Source of the DNA: Bursaphelenchus xylophilus
Lineage: Eukaryota; Nematoda; Chromadorea; Rhabditida; Aphelenchoididae
NCBI GenBank assembly: GCA_904066235.2
Contig: CAJFCV020000001.1
Span: 11,341,291 to 11,405,290 of the forward strand
Length of the DNA stretch: 64,000 nucleotides
Reading direction: 5' to 3'
How positions within the stretch are numbered: the stretch's first letter is position 1; each line of letters opens with the position of its first letter. The notes under the pieces were generated by a model. It had not been told where the DNA came from. It did not search any database and saw only the letters and a list, made by a program, of their open reading frames with translations. Shown here in pieces: positions 13,712 through 24,866 of this stretch. The position numbers were made by a program, and so were the translations under genes.

Positions 13712-15468
13712 ATGGCCGAAGTCGGTGCTTCTTATCAACCAGCCTTGACCAAGGAACGCGAGGAGGAGCTGAAGAAGATCGCAGCTCAGATCCTGACCCC
13801 CGGCAAGGGAATTCTCGCTGCTGACGAATCCACTGGTATGTTTTCCACTAACTTCTTATGTGCTTAGGAAGAGGAGAGTATTTTCTCTCTGTCAAATCAT
13901 GTTTGACACACCTGCTGCCAAAAATATTTCTCTAACAGCTTATATTATCCATGAAGTTAAGTAGTCTAATGTAATATTAATTGAAGGATCGATTGGCAAG
14001 CGTTTGGCCTCCATCAACCTCGAGAACACCGAGGAAAACCGCCGCAAGTACCGTCAGCTTCTTTTTACCACTCCCAACCTCAACAAGAACATCAGTGGAG
14101 TCATTTTATACGAGGAAACTTTCCACCAGGTAAAAAATTTATTTCTTCGGGATACGAAAGTGTCTTAGAACATTGGAAGATTGTTTATAAGTGAAAAATG
14201 ATTCGTTTTCTCTTGTTTGTTACGAGTCTTATCAGGCTCCACGTGAATCTTGATGTTTTCTTGTTTACAGCGAGTTTTTCGAGTAGAGTACGGGGTGAAA
14301 GTACTATACTTTTATTTGTTTATCGATTCTATAGTTCGTAAGCAGTCATTTGTGATCTTTTTCCAACTGATGGAACGTGGTTTTTATCAATTTCTTCTCA
14401 AAATTGTTTTTGATTCCAAGTGCGAAATAATTTTCCCCGATTTCATTGCAGAAGGCTGACAACGGCGAGCGCTTCGTCGACATCTTGAAGAAGAATGGAA
14501 TCGTTCCCGGAATCAAGCTCGATCTCGGCATTGTGCCGATTGCGGGCACCGTCGGAGAAGGGGTTACCCAAGGCTTGGATAACCTCCAGAAGAGAGCCGA
14601 GGAGTTCAAGAAGGGTGGAGCCGAGTTCGCCAAGTGGCGTAACGTGATCCACATTGGAAAGAACGTCCCATCCCACGTCGCGCTCCAGGAGAACGCCTCC
14701 GTTCTCGCCCGATATGCATCGATCTGCCAGCAGGCCGGCCTAGTCCCAATTGTTGAGCCAGAAGTACTCTGCGATGGAGAACACGACCTCGCCAGATGCC
14801 AGAAAGTCACTGAGATCACCCTCGCCTACCAATACAAAGCTTTGGCCGACCATCACATTTTCTTGGAAGGCACTCTCCTCAAGCCAAACATGGTCACCCC
14901 TGGGCAAGGACATGCCAACAAGGCCACCGCTGAAGAGATTGGATTTGCCACTGTCACTGCTCTAAGACGAGGAGTCCCATCAGCTGTTCCCGGTAAGAGT
15001 TTTTGTCTTTTTTGTTGACGTTTAGGTGATGAAATAAGAAAAATGTCGTGAAGGTGTTTTTTTTCTGATGGATGTTATTTTGGTCGAATTTTGTTGCAGT
15101 TTTCGGGCTGAAATTGAAACAGTAGTTACTTCATAGGCAAACCTTGGAATGTAGACTAATTCTATGCTGTTTCAGGCATTGTCTTCTTGTCCGGAGGTCA
15201 ATCTGAGATTGAAGCCACCAAGAACTTGAATGCCATCAACTCTGTCAACCTATTGAAGCCCTGGACTCTGACCTTCTCGTACGGTCGTGCTCTGCAAGCC
15301 TCCGTTCTGAAGGCCTGGGAAGGAAAGGACGAGAACATCGAAGCCGCCCAGAAGGTCCTCCTCCACCGCGCACAGGCCAACGGAGAAGCGCAACTCGGGA
15401 AATACGCTGGAGAAGAAGGTGCCGCTGCTGCCGCCGAGTCCCTCTTCGTTAAGAACCACGCATACTAA
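13712..15468 (+). CDS. Class I fructose-bisphosphate aldolase
   Basis: Four exons (13712-13835, 13987-14129, 14452-14992, 15176-15468) encode 366 residues, normal for animal aldolases. The enzyme cleaves fructose-1,6-bisphosphate to dihydroxyacetone phosphate and glyceraldehyde-3-phosphate in glycolysis and gluconeogenesis. Diagnostic sequences are [14 protein letters not shown] near the N-terminus, the [16 protein letters not shown] strand, the Schiff-base lysine (Lys233 here) within [26 protein letters not shown], and the conserved C-terminal NHAY tyrosine. Codon use is strongly biased to C-ending codons, as expected of a highly expressed gene. The start is 30 bases after the acceptor TTTTTTTAG. 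Introns 2 and 3 are short and unremarkable. C. elegans has two close paralogues (aldo-1 and aldo-2); I cannot assign this one. Confidence 0.97.
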
Positions 15469-15568
15469 ACCAGGATCCAGTCCTGACATCCAGTCGACGA
15501 TAAACTTATTCTATACACCTATTTTTACCATTAGTTAGGTCCCCAGTCATGTGTAACGAGAATTAGTT

Positions 15569-15574
15569 AATAAA
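15569..15574 (+). terminator. Poly(A) signal of aldolase
   Basis: An AATAAA lies 100 bp after the aldolase stop and 113 bp before the next start codon on the same strand. This is the 3'-end signal of the upstream gene of a probable operon. Confidence 0.7.
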
Positions 15575-15687
15575 CCCACTAAACCTGAACGTCGGCTCGG
15601 CTTAATTCTCCTCGTCAGTGCCTCTGAGTCTGGGATGTCTTATCGCTAAAGATTGGGCTGTTTGAAACTAAACTTGTAGATGAAATA
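15575..15687 (+). promoter_or_regulatory. Operon-like intercistronic region with trans-splice acceptor
   Basis: About 105 bp separate the aldolase poly(A) signal from the AG at 15678-15679 (TTGTAG), which lies 8 bases before the dehydrogenase ATG. This matches the roughly 100-bp gap between co-transcribed nematode genes, where the downstream message is capped by a spliced leader. That it is used this way is inferred. Confidence 0.5.
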
Positions 15688-18600
15688 ATGCCGAATAAGT
15701 TGAATGCGCGCGCTGTGGTGGCGGGCGGCGGGATCATGGGTCTCTCCGTCGCCTATCATCTCGCCAGACGAGGTGCGGCTGTCATGCTCTTCGAGAAGGA
15801 CTGGTAAGCCGTTAGGATCGAGATCATGAGTGTGGGGTAGTGTTCGAGGGGTGTTAATATTGCACTAGGTGGTCAAGCATAGTGTAAGATTCTGAATTTA
15901 GTATCGGCGCGCACAGTGAGACACATCCAACAAATGTGGGTTTGGTCACCGCTCCATACTTCTGGCCTGACGCTATGGCTCAAAGAATGGCAAGAAAGTC
16001 ACTACAGCTATACAGTCAACTGGCCAAAGTAGCCGGATTCCGTAAGTTTTAATATACTTTGTGAATCAGAGAGGTAATGATGTTCCGGTCCAAGCTTTAT
16101 GAATGGGTATAAATCCTAGATTCTACAACAAACTTGATTTGAGCTCTCTTTTTTCATAGGTAACATTAAATTCCCGTTTATTTGTACTTTTTTCCTTCAG
16201 GATACGCCAGATGCGGTCGAGTGTACCTGGCGGCCTCTGATGAGTCCGTAGTCCATGTCCGCCGTATCCATTCCCGCTCGCTAGTCCACGGAGAGGCCAA
16301 TGAAATGTTCGATTGTCCCTCGGAAATGCTGGCCCGATGGCCTTTGATAAACACCGAAGACCTCAGGTTGGCCCTGCATTCGGTCGAGGATGTCAGTCTA
16401 GACAACATGGGATTATGCAGCGCTTTGGCAGACGCTGCAAGAGAGCATGGAGCTCAGATTTATGAGAACTGTGATGTTAAGAAAGTTATGGTCGGAGAAG
16501 GCCAGAAAGTGTTCGCTGTGGACACGGAGGAGGGCCTAGTGGAAACTTCAGTCTTTGTAAATTGCGCTGGAATTGTAAGTTTGGAAAGATTCAAAGGTCT
16601 AAAAGGTTATTATCCTTGTTTTCGAAGGAACTGCCTAAAATAAAGTGTTTTTTGATGAGAAATCGAGAAAGTAATGTCTAATTTTGATTTTTTATTCTAA
16701 AAATGTGTGATGTATACAAGCTAGACACCTCTCGTTTCACCGAAAGAATCGGAGAATTACATCTCTTAAGTTGTCATCAAAAATTTCAGCACTCCAACAT
16801 GATCAATGTAACCTCCGTCCCGGAAAGATGTGTCCGTGTTCCGGCTTGGCCTTGCACATACACAATGCTGACGGCAGAGAGACTTAACAGTTCCAACATC
16901 CGCGACACTACACCAGCTTTTGTCGACATGGACCACTCAACTTTTATCTACGCGAATGAGAATCGAACGATTTGTGGGGGTTTTATTGAATCTGAAATCA
17001 CCGCTCTCAAAGTGCCGCATGGGATTCAAGCCGAATGGAACTTGCCGAGCCCGGATTGGGACAAATTTTGTAAGTTTGGGATTTTTGGAAAGATGAAAAA
17101 ATGGGTTTATTACAGATCCCATTCTAAAGTCCATGATTGACCGTTGTCCCAGCCTTGCCAAAGTGACCTCCGGCGATTTAACGGCCGGCTGCGAGATGTA
17201 TTCCCCGGATATGTATCCAGTTATTGGAGAAAGCGAGCAAGTGAAGGGCTACTTTGTGGCCAATGGCCTAAACGGACAAGGTTTGGCCATGGCCGGAGGA
17301 TTGGGCGAGATTCTGGCTCAATGGATCGTCGAAGGGGTCAGCTCCCTGACCAAAGACATATCAAAATTCGATGTAACCAGGTTCTCTCGACAACATACCA
17401 ACCCACAATATCTCTACGAAAGAGTGGCGGAGATAGCAAGTGAGTTTGGAAAAGTTTTGAGAAGTCGCCCTGATTTGCAGGGTCTTCCCGGTGGGGCTAA
17501 AAAATTTGATTATGATCTTGTAAATTTGGGTCCACAAAGAGTTTGACAGAGAAAGTGAGGTGCAAAACAAATTTCAGGCAACACTTTCAAGCCCTGCCAC
17601 TACTCCCATCAATGCCACACCGCCCGAAACCTTCGAATGTCCCCGATTTATCATCATCTCCGAAGTCGGGGCGCCGTTTTCGGAGAAATCATGGGATACG
17701 AACGCCCATTGTGGTTTGCGGACGATGAGGAAACGGTGAACAATCAGGTATACTGCGGACAGGACAACAATCTCGGCCAACCGATCTGGTTCCACAATGT
17801 GCGAAAGGAGTACGAAGCGTGCCGAGAGAGGGTGGGATTGATTGATATGACTAGTTTCTCCAAGTTCGACATCCAGGGACCGGATGTGGTAGAGTTGTTG
17901 CAGAAGGTATGCTCGGCGAACGTCGATAAACCAATCGGATCGACGATTTACACGGGAATGCAGACCGAGAATGGTGGATACTGGACGGATTGCACGCTCA
18001 GCAGAGTGGACGATAAAAAGTAAGGACACTCAGTGGCCTGGAAGTTCAGCTAAAGGGATTTGGAATTGCTTTTGAACCAAAAACGGGCATGTCAGGGTTT
18101 CGTGGTGGGACGCAGACTAAGGAATAGAAAGAACGGGATTGGTAAAATTAAATCGTATTTTTGTTTATTAGATAATTATCATTGTCATAAATAAGATTAG
18201 TGTCTTTCTTTCATGGCTTCGCGTTGGGAACTAGCGAAATTTTCAAGGCTCGTCTGAACTAAAACAATATTATTTTTGAGAGAACTATGACAAGTTATGA
18301 TGCCCAAAATGCTTACAGATTCTTCATAGTCGCCCCCTCAGTCCAGCAAGTCCGTTGTCCCATGTGGATCAACAAATGGGTCAAGGAATTTAACATGAAC
18401 GTCCACATACAAGATGTAACTGGCCTTTACACGGCTCTAGATGTGGTTGGACCCTCCTCAAGACAACTCATGCAAGATCTAACTGGCAAAGACATGTCTA
18501 CTAGCAGCTTCCCGTCATTTAGTTGCAGAGTGAGTACTGTAATTTCAAGGCGAATAACGTAATACATTGATAAATAAATGAATTTTTAGGAGATGAACAT

Positions 18601-21005
18601 TGGAATGGCCGCCGGAATTCGCGCCATCTCAGTAACACACTGTGGAGAGCTGGGATGGATGTTGTACATCCCGAACGAAGTCGCTCAGAATGTTTATGAG
18701 AAGATTGTGGAGGCCGGAGAAGAATACAGTATGCTCCACGCCGGATATTACGCCCTCAGGCATCTGAGAATCGAGAAATTCTACGTCTATTGGGGTCAGG
18801 ATATCAATGCGACAGTAACTCCGGGGCAGTGCGGCCGAATGTTTAGAGTAGACTTTGAGGTAAGCAGGCTGCGCCCTTGCTTATAAAACAGTTCTTTTTG
18901 AATAGGATAGGGTTTTCGACAAGAGCTGAACTGTATAAAATATGTGTAGAGATGCTGACTATTTGTCAGCAGTGTTACAGACGTATGTTTAAGTTGTGCG
19001 GCGAGCTGCGCCCGACCTTCATTACAAAGGATGATTATTATGATTTCAGAAAGACTTCATTGGCAAGGAAGCCCTCTTACGGCTGAATGAAGAGCCTGTA
19101 ACTAAGAGATTTGTCCAACTACTGGTTGATCGACACGATATGGAAATAGATCCATGGCCCCAAGGAGATGAACCCATCTATAAAGATGGCAAACTCTGTG
19201 GCTGGACCACATCAGCGGCTTACGGATTCACTTTGGGATCACAGGTAATCTTTTTGAAGATATAGCATTGATTTTTGAGAGGACTGGAGGCAATTACATT
19301 GTAGTAGATGGTCATGTGCAATATAAAATATATTACACTTTGAGTGATATAAAGCGGGAGATAAAAGATTTTCTGAAAAATTTTTGAAATTTTTCTGTTT
19401 TTACTTTTTTTTTAAAAAAAAAGTAAATTTTCAGTTTACTTCAAGGAAAATGCAAAAAAAAGTCAATTTTGTTTCTGGCTTTCCGACTTCAAGGTCGGGA
19501 GTAGGACCGGATCTTACTCCCCTCTCGGAGTCGCCGAAAGTCAGAGCTTGTTTTTACTTTATTCCTCTTTTTGGCCCCGCACTGCAGGTTGCAAGGTTGA
19601 TGCCAAGTCTTTCCCTGATGTGTCAAGTTTTTCTCTTCCGAAAAAATTATTTTTACGTTTGTGCGACGTTGTGAAGCTATGTTCTCCACGAAGATGGGCT
19701 GGAAAGTGATCAAGTAAGTTAGCATTGGCAAGAGGAGATGTACGTTTTTCATTTGACATCAAAAATTTCCATTTTATTTCAGAGAAAGGTACAAAATTTT
19801 TCCAATTCGTAAAGCTTCATGACCATGGATAATGTAAGTGAGATTATCTCCTTTTTTGCTACGACGTCAAGATTCTAAGTCGGGAAACGTTTAGAGGAGA
19901 CCCCACTCTCATGTATATTCTCCATGTATGAAACCCCATAAATTTTGAGGAATAACGACGTAAAAGTTTCAAATACTATACTAACTTTCCAAAAGTATGT
20001 TATACTAAAGTAAAACCTATGCAAACTATCTTCAAGTTATTGTAACAACGTTATTTGAGCCTTATTACGTTATTACCTCAGTTTAGAACGCATTCGTGGC
20101 AAAAATCCGGCAGATCTGAGCGGATTTCGATATTGTACATGACACCTAGAAATCGAAATTGGTGGCGTTTGATAGATAGAGTATATAACAAAACTAAAGT
20201 GAGGTGTCCTCTAGAACTAGCCAGCCTAGAACTGTTAACTCCAATAACGGAACAAAAAACGCGATAAGCGCACTTACATTATCCATGGTCATGAAGCTTT
20301 ACGAATTGGAAAAAATTTGTACCTTTCTCTGAAATAAAAGGAAAATTTTTGGTGTCAACTGAAAAAAGTACATCTCCTCTTGCTAATGCTAACTTACTTG
20401 ATCACTTTTCAGCCCATCTTCGTGGAGAAAATAGATTCACAACTTCAAAAAAATCAAAACGTTTCTTCCGGGAGAGAGAAATTTGACACATCTGGAATTC
20501 CCGGGCGCAGCTCGCAAAAATAGTTTTGAAGAAAATAAATTGGCGTGCAGGTGAGTAAAAACGGCATCCTACTCACCAGCCAAAATGGGCGAGCCATTTT
20601 TGTTTCAACTTTGCGGATCGACCTTTTGGCGAGCCATTTTTGATCCAACTTTCCAAAAATTTGTCGTTCGGAGTAAGAATGTTTTTTGACTCTCCGAAAT
20701 CGAAAATTTCCGGAAATTTTTCAAAATTTACTTTTTTTTTAAAAAAAAAGTAAAAACAGAAAAATTTCAAAAATTTTTCAGAAAATCTTTTATCTCCCGC
20801 TTTATATTAACACTTTTAGGTGTGCATTGGCTACCTAAAGCATCGCGAAGGCATTACACAGGACTTCATCAACAGCGGAGTATTCGAAATCGACATCGCA
20901 ACGAAGAGATTCCCAGTCCGAATAAATCTGCACAGCCCATCACTACCGATGGTGTCCTCCGAACATCCTGTTCATTATCGCCCCACCCAAGAGGATCCAG
21001 AGTGA
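15688..21005 (+). CDS. Sarcosine/dimethylglycine dehydrogenase-family FAD enzyme
   Basis: Ten exons (15688-15803, 15902-16041, 16201-16574, 16790-17069, 17116-17439, 17578-18019, 18319-18529, 18590-18859, 19050-19244, 20820-21005) join in phase to 845 residues. Residues 9-40 form an FAD-binding GxGxxG fold (VVAGGGIMGLSVAYHLARRG...LFEK). A THPTNVGLV segment follows; its His lies where the family's covalent-FAD histidine occurs. The middle has the oxidase C-terminal signature (YFVANGLNGQGLAMAGGLGEILAQWI). The second half has the GcvT-like folate-binding domain (RERVGLIDMTSFSKFDIQGPDV, then GIRAISVTHCGELGWMLYIP, then GKEALLRL). Family role: oxidative N-demethylation of methylglycines in mitochondria, passing one-carbon units to tetrahydrofolate; PDPR is a non-catalytic relative. 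The usual WAR segment after CAG is absent at the exon 3/4 join, and no clear mitochondrial presequence is visible, so the 5' end or that join may be incomplete. Confidence 0.85.
19347..20806. mobile_element. 1.46-kb foldback element in the last dehydrogenase intron
   Basis: The intron between exons 9 and 10 holds long inverted arms. The outer part pairs 19347-19440 with about 20718-20806: ATATAAAGCGGGAG against CTCCCGCTTTATAT, then a shared T9A9 block. The inner part pairs about 19668-19839 with 20271-20449: TTCTCCACGAAGATGGGCTG against CAGCCCATCTTCGTGGAGAA, ending in GACCATGGATAATGTAAG. The stretches between outer and inner arms are more diverged but still related. The unpaired centre is about 430 bp. 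No open frame encodes a transposase, so it is a non-autonomous foldback or MITE-like element. Confidence 0.8.
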
Positions 21006-21238
21006 TGAACTCACAACGAGATGTAAAATACCGATTGTTAAACCGATATTTATTTTGTTTAGGACACTAATTAGAGACATTGTATAAAATACAGTTCTGT
21101 TCACAATGAATTGAAATTTTGAAAAAATGGTTGCAAAGGTGTCCTTTGTAATGTCAAAGGTCAAATTCTTGGGCTAACCGCTCCACCCAGTTCAGTTCTT
21201 CATCATCCAGTCGCTCTGGAAGCCCCCGGCATTTTTTC

Positions 21239-21283
21239 GCACAGTGCAGTTTCAATTCGTTCTCATTTCGACTGCACTGTGCG
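21239..21283. repeat. 13-bp inverted repeat around GCACAGTGC
   Basis: CGCACAGTGCAGT and ACTGCACTGTGCG are perfect inverted repeats around a 19-base loop, between the dehydrogenase 3' end and the CCCH gene. Each arm contains the GCACTGTGC motif clustered elsewhere in the window. It could be a hairpin or paired protein sites. Confidence 0.75.
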
Positions 21284-21324
21284 TTTCGCATCACATTTTC
21301 TGGACTCGCAAGAATTGCCTCTTT

Positions 21325-21713
21325 TCCTCTCTCCTTCAATTCCACGCTCTCTCGCTTGTCGCAACAATTCGCAAGCCTGTGTCGCGGCCATCAATCGCAG
21401 CGATTTTCAAGGAAATTTGCGACGAATTTGATGTCGCGATTCTGCATTTCATCGAATTCGAAAGAAAAGGAAGCAAAATTGATGTCACAGTGAAAATCAC
21501 TGCGAATTTGAACTTTTTTCCTCTCTCCTTCAATCTCACGCTCTCTCGCTTGTCGCAACAATTCGCAAGCCTGTGTCGCGGCCATCAATCGCAGCGATTT
21601 TCAAGGAAATTGGTGACGAATTTGATGTCGCGATTCTGCATTTCGTCGAATTCCAAACAAATGGACGCAGAATTGATGCCAAAGTGAAAATCGCTGCGAA
21701 TTTGAATCATTTT
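21325..21713. repeat. Tandem duplication, 194-bp unit, two copies
   Basis: The unit starting CCTCTCTCCTTCAAT and containing CGCTCTCTCGCTTGTCGCAA, GCAAGCCTGTGTCGCGGCCA and TCGCAGCGATTTTCAAGGAA occurs twice. The offset is 194 bp (21345 and 21539 for the same CGCTCTCT block). The copies differ at scattered positions, mostly in the last third. It lies about 570-960 bp upstream of the CCCH gene start, so it may act in that promoter. Confidence 0.85.
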
Positions 21714-22284
21714 GCGGCGGATTCGATGTCGCGAATCTGAATCGCAGCGTTTGGCGCAGTCAATGTTTTCGTGCCGGGAGAGAGTTGATCCGGTGGTGGG
21801 AAATGTTGTCCCAGAATTTCCGGCGCGAGCTCTCACTTTCAGTTTTGATGATGACTTTTTCTCCTCATTTCGTCGAGTTGTTGTCCTGTGGCGCGAGCTC
21901 GTGCTCGATTTACAAATATTTTCGGTTTTTTGGTCATGGATAATATAATTTGATGCTGTTCTTGGGTGTATTTGAAAGCTTTTGACTTTTGTTTAGGAGG
22001 AATCCGCTGTAAATTGTCTTCTGGAGCTGTTTTCGTTTTTTTAGGTATAGCCTCGGCTGATTCTTGGGAAATTTTGCTTAACGTTTTGTGTATTGATGGA
22101 TAATATTATTTCTTGGTCCGCGAAAAAGTTTTTTTCTGGCTGGTTTACGTTATCAATGGCTTTCTCTTGCTATTGGTTTAATTTTCTTCGCGATTTGCCA
22201 TGAATAATATTACACTTGACCTTTCATTGACAAAATCGCGAATCGTTTTTCTTGCGCAAGTTTGCATGGTTCTTTCAGTGCAGG

Positions 22285-23406
22285 ATGTCAATGGGAAAGG
22301 ACCGAATGTTGTATGGCGGCCGCAATTCATTCGCGTTCTCGACTGGATTCCAGTTTCAGAGCAATCCCACCACCGTCACTCGACCAATCCCCAGTCTTTG
22401 GTCGGACACAGATCTTGGCTCCAGCTCCTCCGGAACTCCCAATACCTCCAAATGGTCGCCGCCTGTCGATCCTATCGGCTATTCTCGTCCTATTGGATCT
22501 CGTTTGTCCGGCTCTTCCAATCAGTCCGGATCTCCTCCATCTTCGGCGTTCCAGCCGCTCCATTCGACACCAGCTGGTCACAAAGCCCCGGCACCAATGC
22601 TGACGGCGTTCAGCAAGTCCATGGCCCCACTGAAGCCGACTCCACTTCCCTCGCAGTTTGGTCTTTCGGCCAGGGCGAAGGATCAAAGCCAAGATGCGAC
22701 ACTGACTGATAAACAACGACAGGAACGGCAGAGAATGAGGCGATTGGAAGAGAACTACAAGACCGTCATGTGCGACTTCATGCGAGCTCACGACTTCTGT
22801 ATGTTTGGAGAGAATTGCAGATATGCCCATTCGGTGGAGGAACTCAGACCAAAGTTGGTAAGATTTTTCATTGTTTCTTCTGTTTTTAGGCTGAAGAAAC
22901 GGGAAAACGGAATGGAGAATGTGTGAGAGAGCTTGCTGTGTGAGCTCATGGTCGTTTAGTTTGTAAAATACGCCATCTATGCATGGGCCTTTCTTGCGTA
23001 GAATAAGTTAAAATTTCTCAAGAAACAGCCAGAATAAGTCGCAAATCAAGCTGAATTTGTTGAAGCAAACGTTTTCTGGGTGTTGGAAACGTTTTCCAAC
23101 CTAGCCGGACTGAATTTTATATTGCCCTGTACGGAAGGAAATAGTTCTGAAATTTAACTGTTACTAGTGCTCTTCAATCGATTTGTTGCTGAATATATTT
23201 ATCTTTGTTGTTTCCAGCCGCCTCCAAACCACAAGACAATCCTCTGTCGCAACTTTACAGCAACCGGAGCTTGTCCTTATGGTCGGAAATGTCGTTACAT
23301 CCACCGATCTGGGGATGACGTCCAGCCCAAGCAACCCTCCCCGCCCAAAGTCCGACCCCCATTTGAGGACATCTTGAATACCGCCATTGGTCAATTGGAT
23401 TTGTGA
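22285..23406 (+). CDS. Tandem CCCH (TIS11/TTP-type) zinc-finger RNA-binding protein
   Basis: Two exons (22285-22857, 23218-23406) encode 253 residues. The start follows the TTTCAG acceptor by six bases. Two fingers with exact C-x8-C-x5-C-x3-H spacing are present. The first, YKTVMCDFMRAHDFC...CRYAH, ends exon 1; the second, HKTILCRNFTATGAC...CRYIH, begins exon 2. Each is preceded by the YKT or HKT lead-in typical of the TIS11 family. Such proteins bind AU-rich 3'UTR elements and control mRNA decay or translation; in nematodes the family includes maternal regulators such as POS-1, MEX-5 and OMA-1. The first 140 residues are Ser/Pro/Thr-rich and probably disordered. The inter-finger linker is longer than in mammalian TTP. 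I cannot tell which nematode member this is. Confidence 0.9.
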
Positions 23407-24866
23407 TGTCTCCTCATTCATCATTAACCCTTGAGATGGCTGGGATTTCCGAGGGATTTAAGGATTTTTTCGATTATTTAGTAGTACTATGCCATTCTTT
23501 GAGATTGTTATGTGTCTAACTAGTAATTTACGCCTATTCAGTCGATCTCCTTTCCATTTCTCACGATTTCCCACCATTGTTGATACTATCCATCCCCTTA
23601 TTTTGATTATTTCTAGCCCCGTTTACAAATTTTTATTATGGTTTTTATGTGTACAACACTTTATAACCTAATCGTTGCTACTCTCACAGAATTTTATTAT
23701 AAATATTTTACATCCGAAAGGAGTAAAAAATTGTTTTTATACCAAATAAATTATTTACAATCGACTTTTTTCCAAAGTTAACCATGTGTTGATAGTGAGT
23801 CAATATATTTATATATTTGCTAGACGCATTTTTACTGTACAATTGTTGAAACATCAAGAAAAACTCGGACAATTTCAATTTTTAACATTTTTATTCTTTT
23901 TTCCAGTAGAAAACGACGGATTTCAATGGTCGAAAACGGTTGCAATATAATAATTAAGAGGATGTATGCACAGAGATAATAATTATCGTTCAATAAAATT
24001 AAATAAAACGTGATAAAACTTTCCGATTTTATCCAAATAAAAGAAAAGAAAAAGAGAACCCGAATTGATATCGAACCAAGAAGAAAAGGGAGACAAAAAA
24101 AAGTGCCACAGAGGACCGACAACGACTGAGCCAACCACGCGAATGTCGATGGGGGAACAGGAGTGGGGGTGGGATGGGAGGAGGACTGGGCTGATAATAC
24201 TCGAAAGGAGAACGAATTTGGGGGTAGTTTATGTTAATATAGAGGACCTGAATATACAGCGCAAAGATTGGGGGAGTCTTGTTTGAAGACTTGAAGATGT
24301 CCTATAAAAAGGAGAGAATTCGAAGAGCGGGGAGGCTGAGGAAGGTGACTGGGATGGACTGGATAGGTAATCAAGTTTGACTTGGCCCACCTACGGACAA
24401 TTTTCGAATATTACCCATTAGGACCCGACCCATGGATAATATAATCGATTTTTCACTCGTTAAAATCTGATGTCACAACCAAAAAATCCAGTTCTCATCA
24501 AACCACCTAACAGGTCCCCAAATAGATAATATACAGTCAAAACAAGCCGAGGCGGTGTGCCAGCGACATGTCCTTTCCGGGCAGCTCAACCAAGACCACA
24601 GACATGGTATTTTCGCTGATTTCCAATTTATATTACGCCTCCAGGAGATGCAAAGGAAGAGAAAACTGAATGATATTACTGGTAAATGAGGCTGGAATAA
24701 GATCTATGAAAATCTAAAAGAGAGAAATCACAACGTACAACGCATAAATCGATGAGACAAACGGGGGGATTTAACGACATTTTATTGTCGCGTTCCCAAC
24801 AAGGTACCATGATATTACAGTACACCTACAGTAATCAGAAGTGACATAATGAAAGTTAGGAGAAGT
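23407..24866. other. Convergent 3' regions of the CCCH and ARID1 genes
   Basis: The left part is the CCCH 3'UTR. From about 23.88 kb (a TTTATT, which is AATAAA on the minus strand) to 24866 is probably the 3'UTR of the ARID1 gene, nearly 1 kb long. It includes a G-rich patch at 24140-24190 and one CCATGGATAATATA motif at 24430. No further gene is supported. Confidence 0.6.
23745..23750 (+). terminator. Poly(A) signal of the CCCH gene
   Basis: An AATAAA lies 339 bp after the CCCH stop codon, within an AT-rich 3'UTR. Confidence 0.6.
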
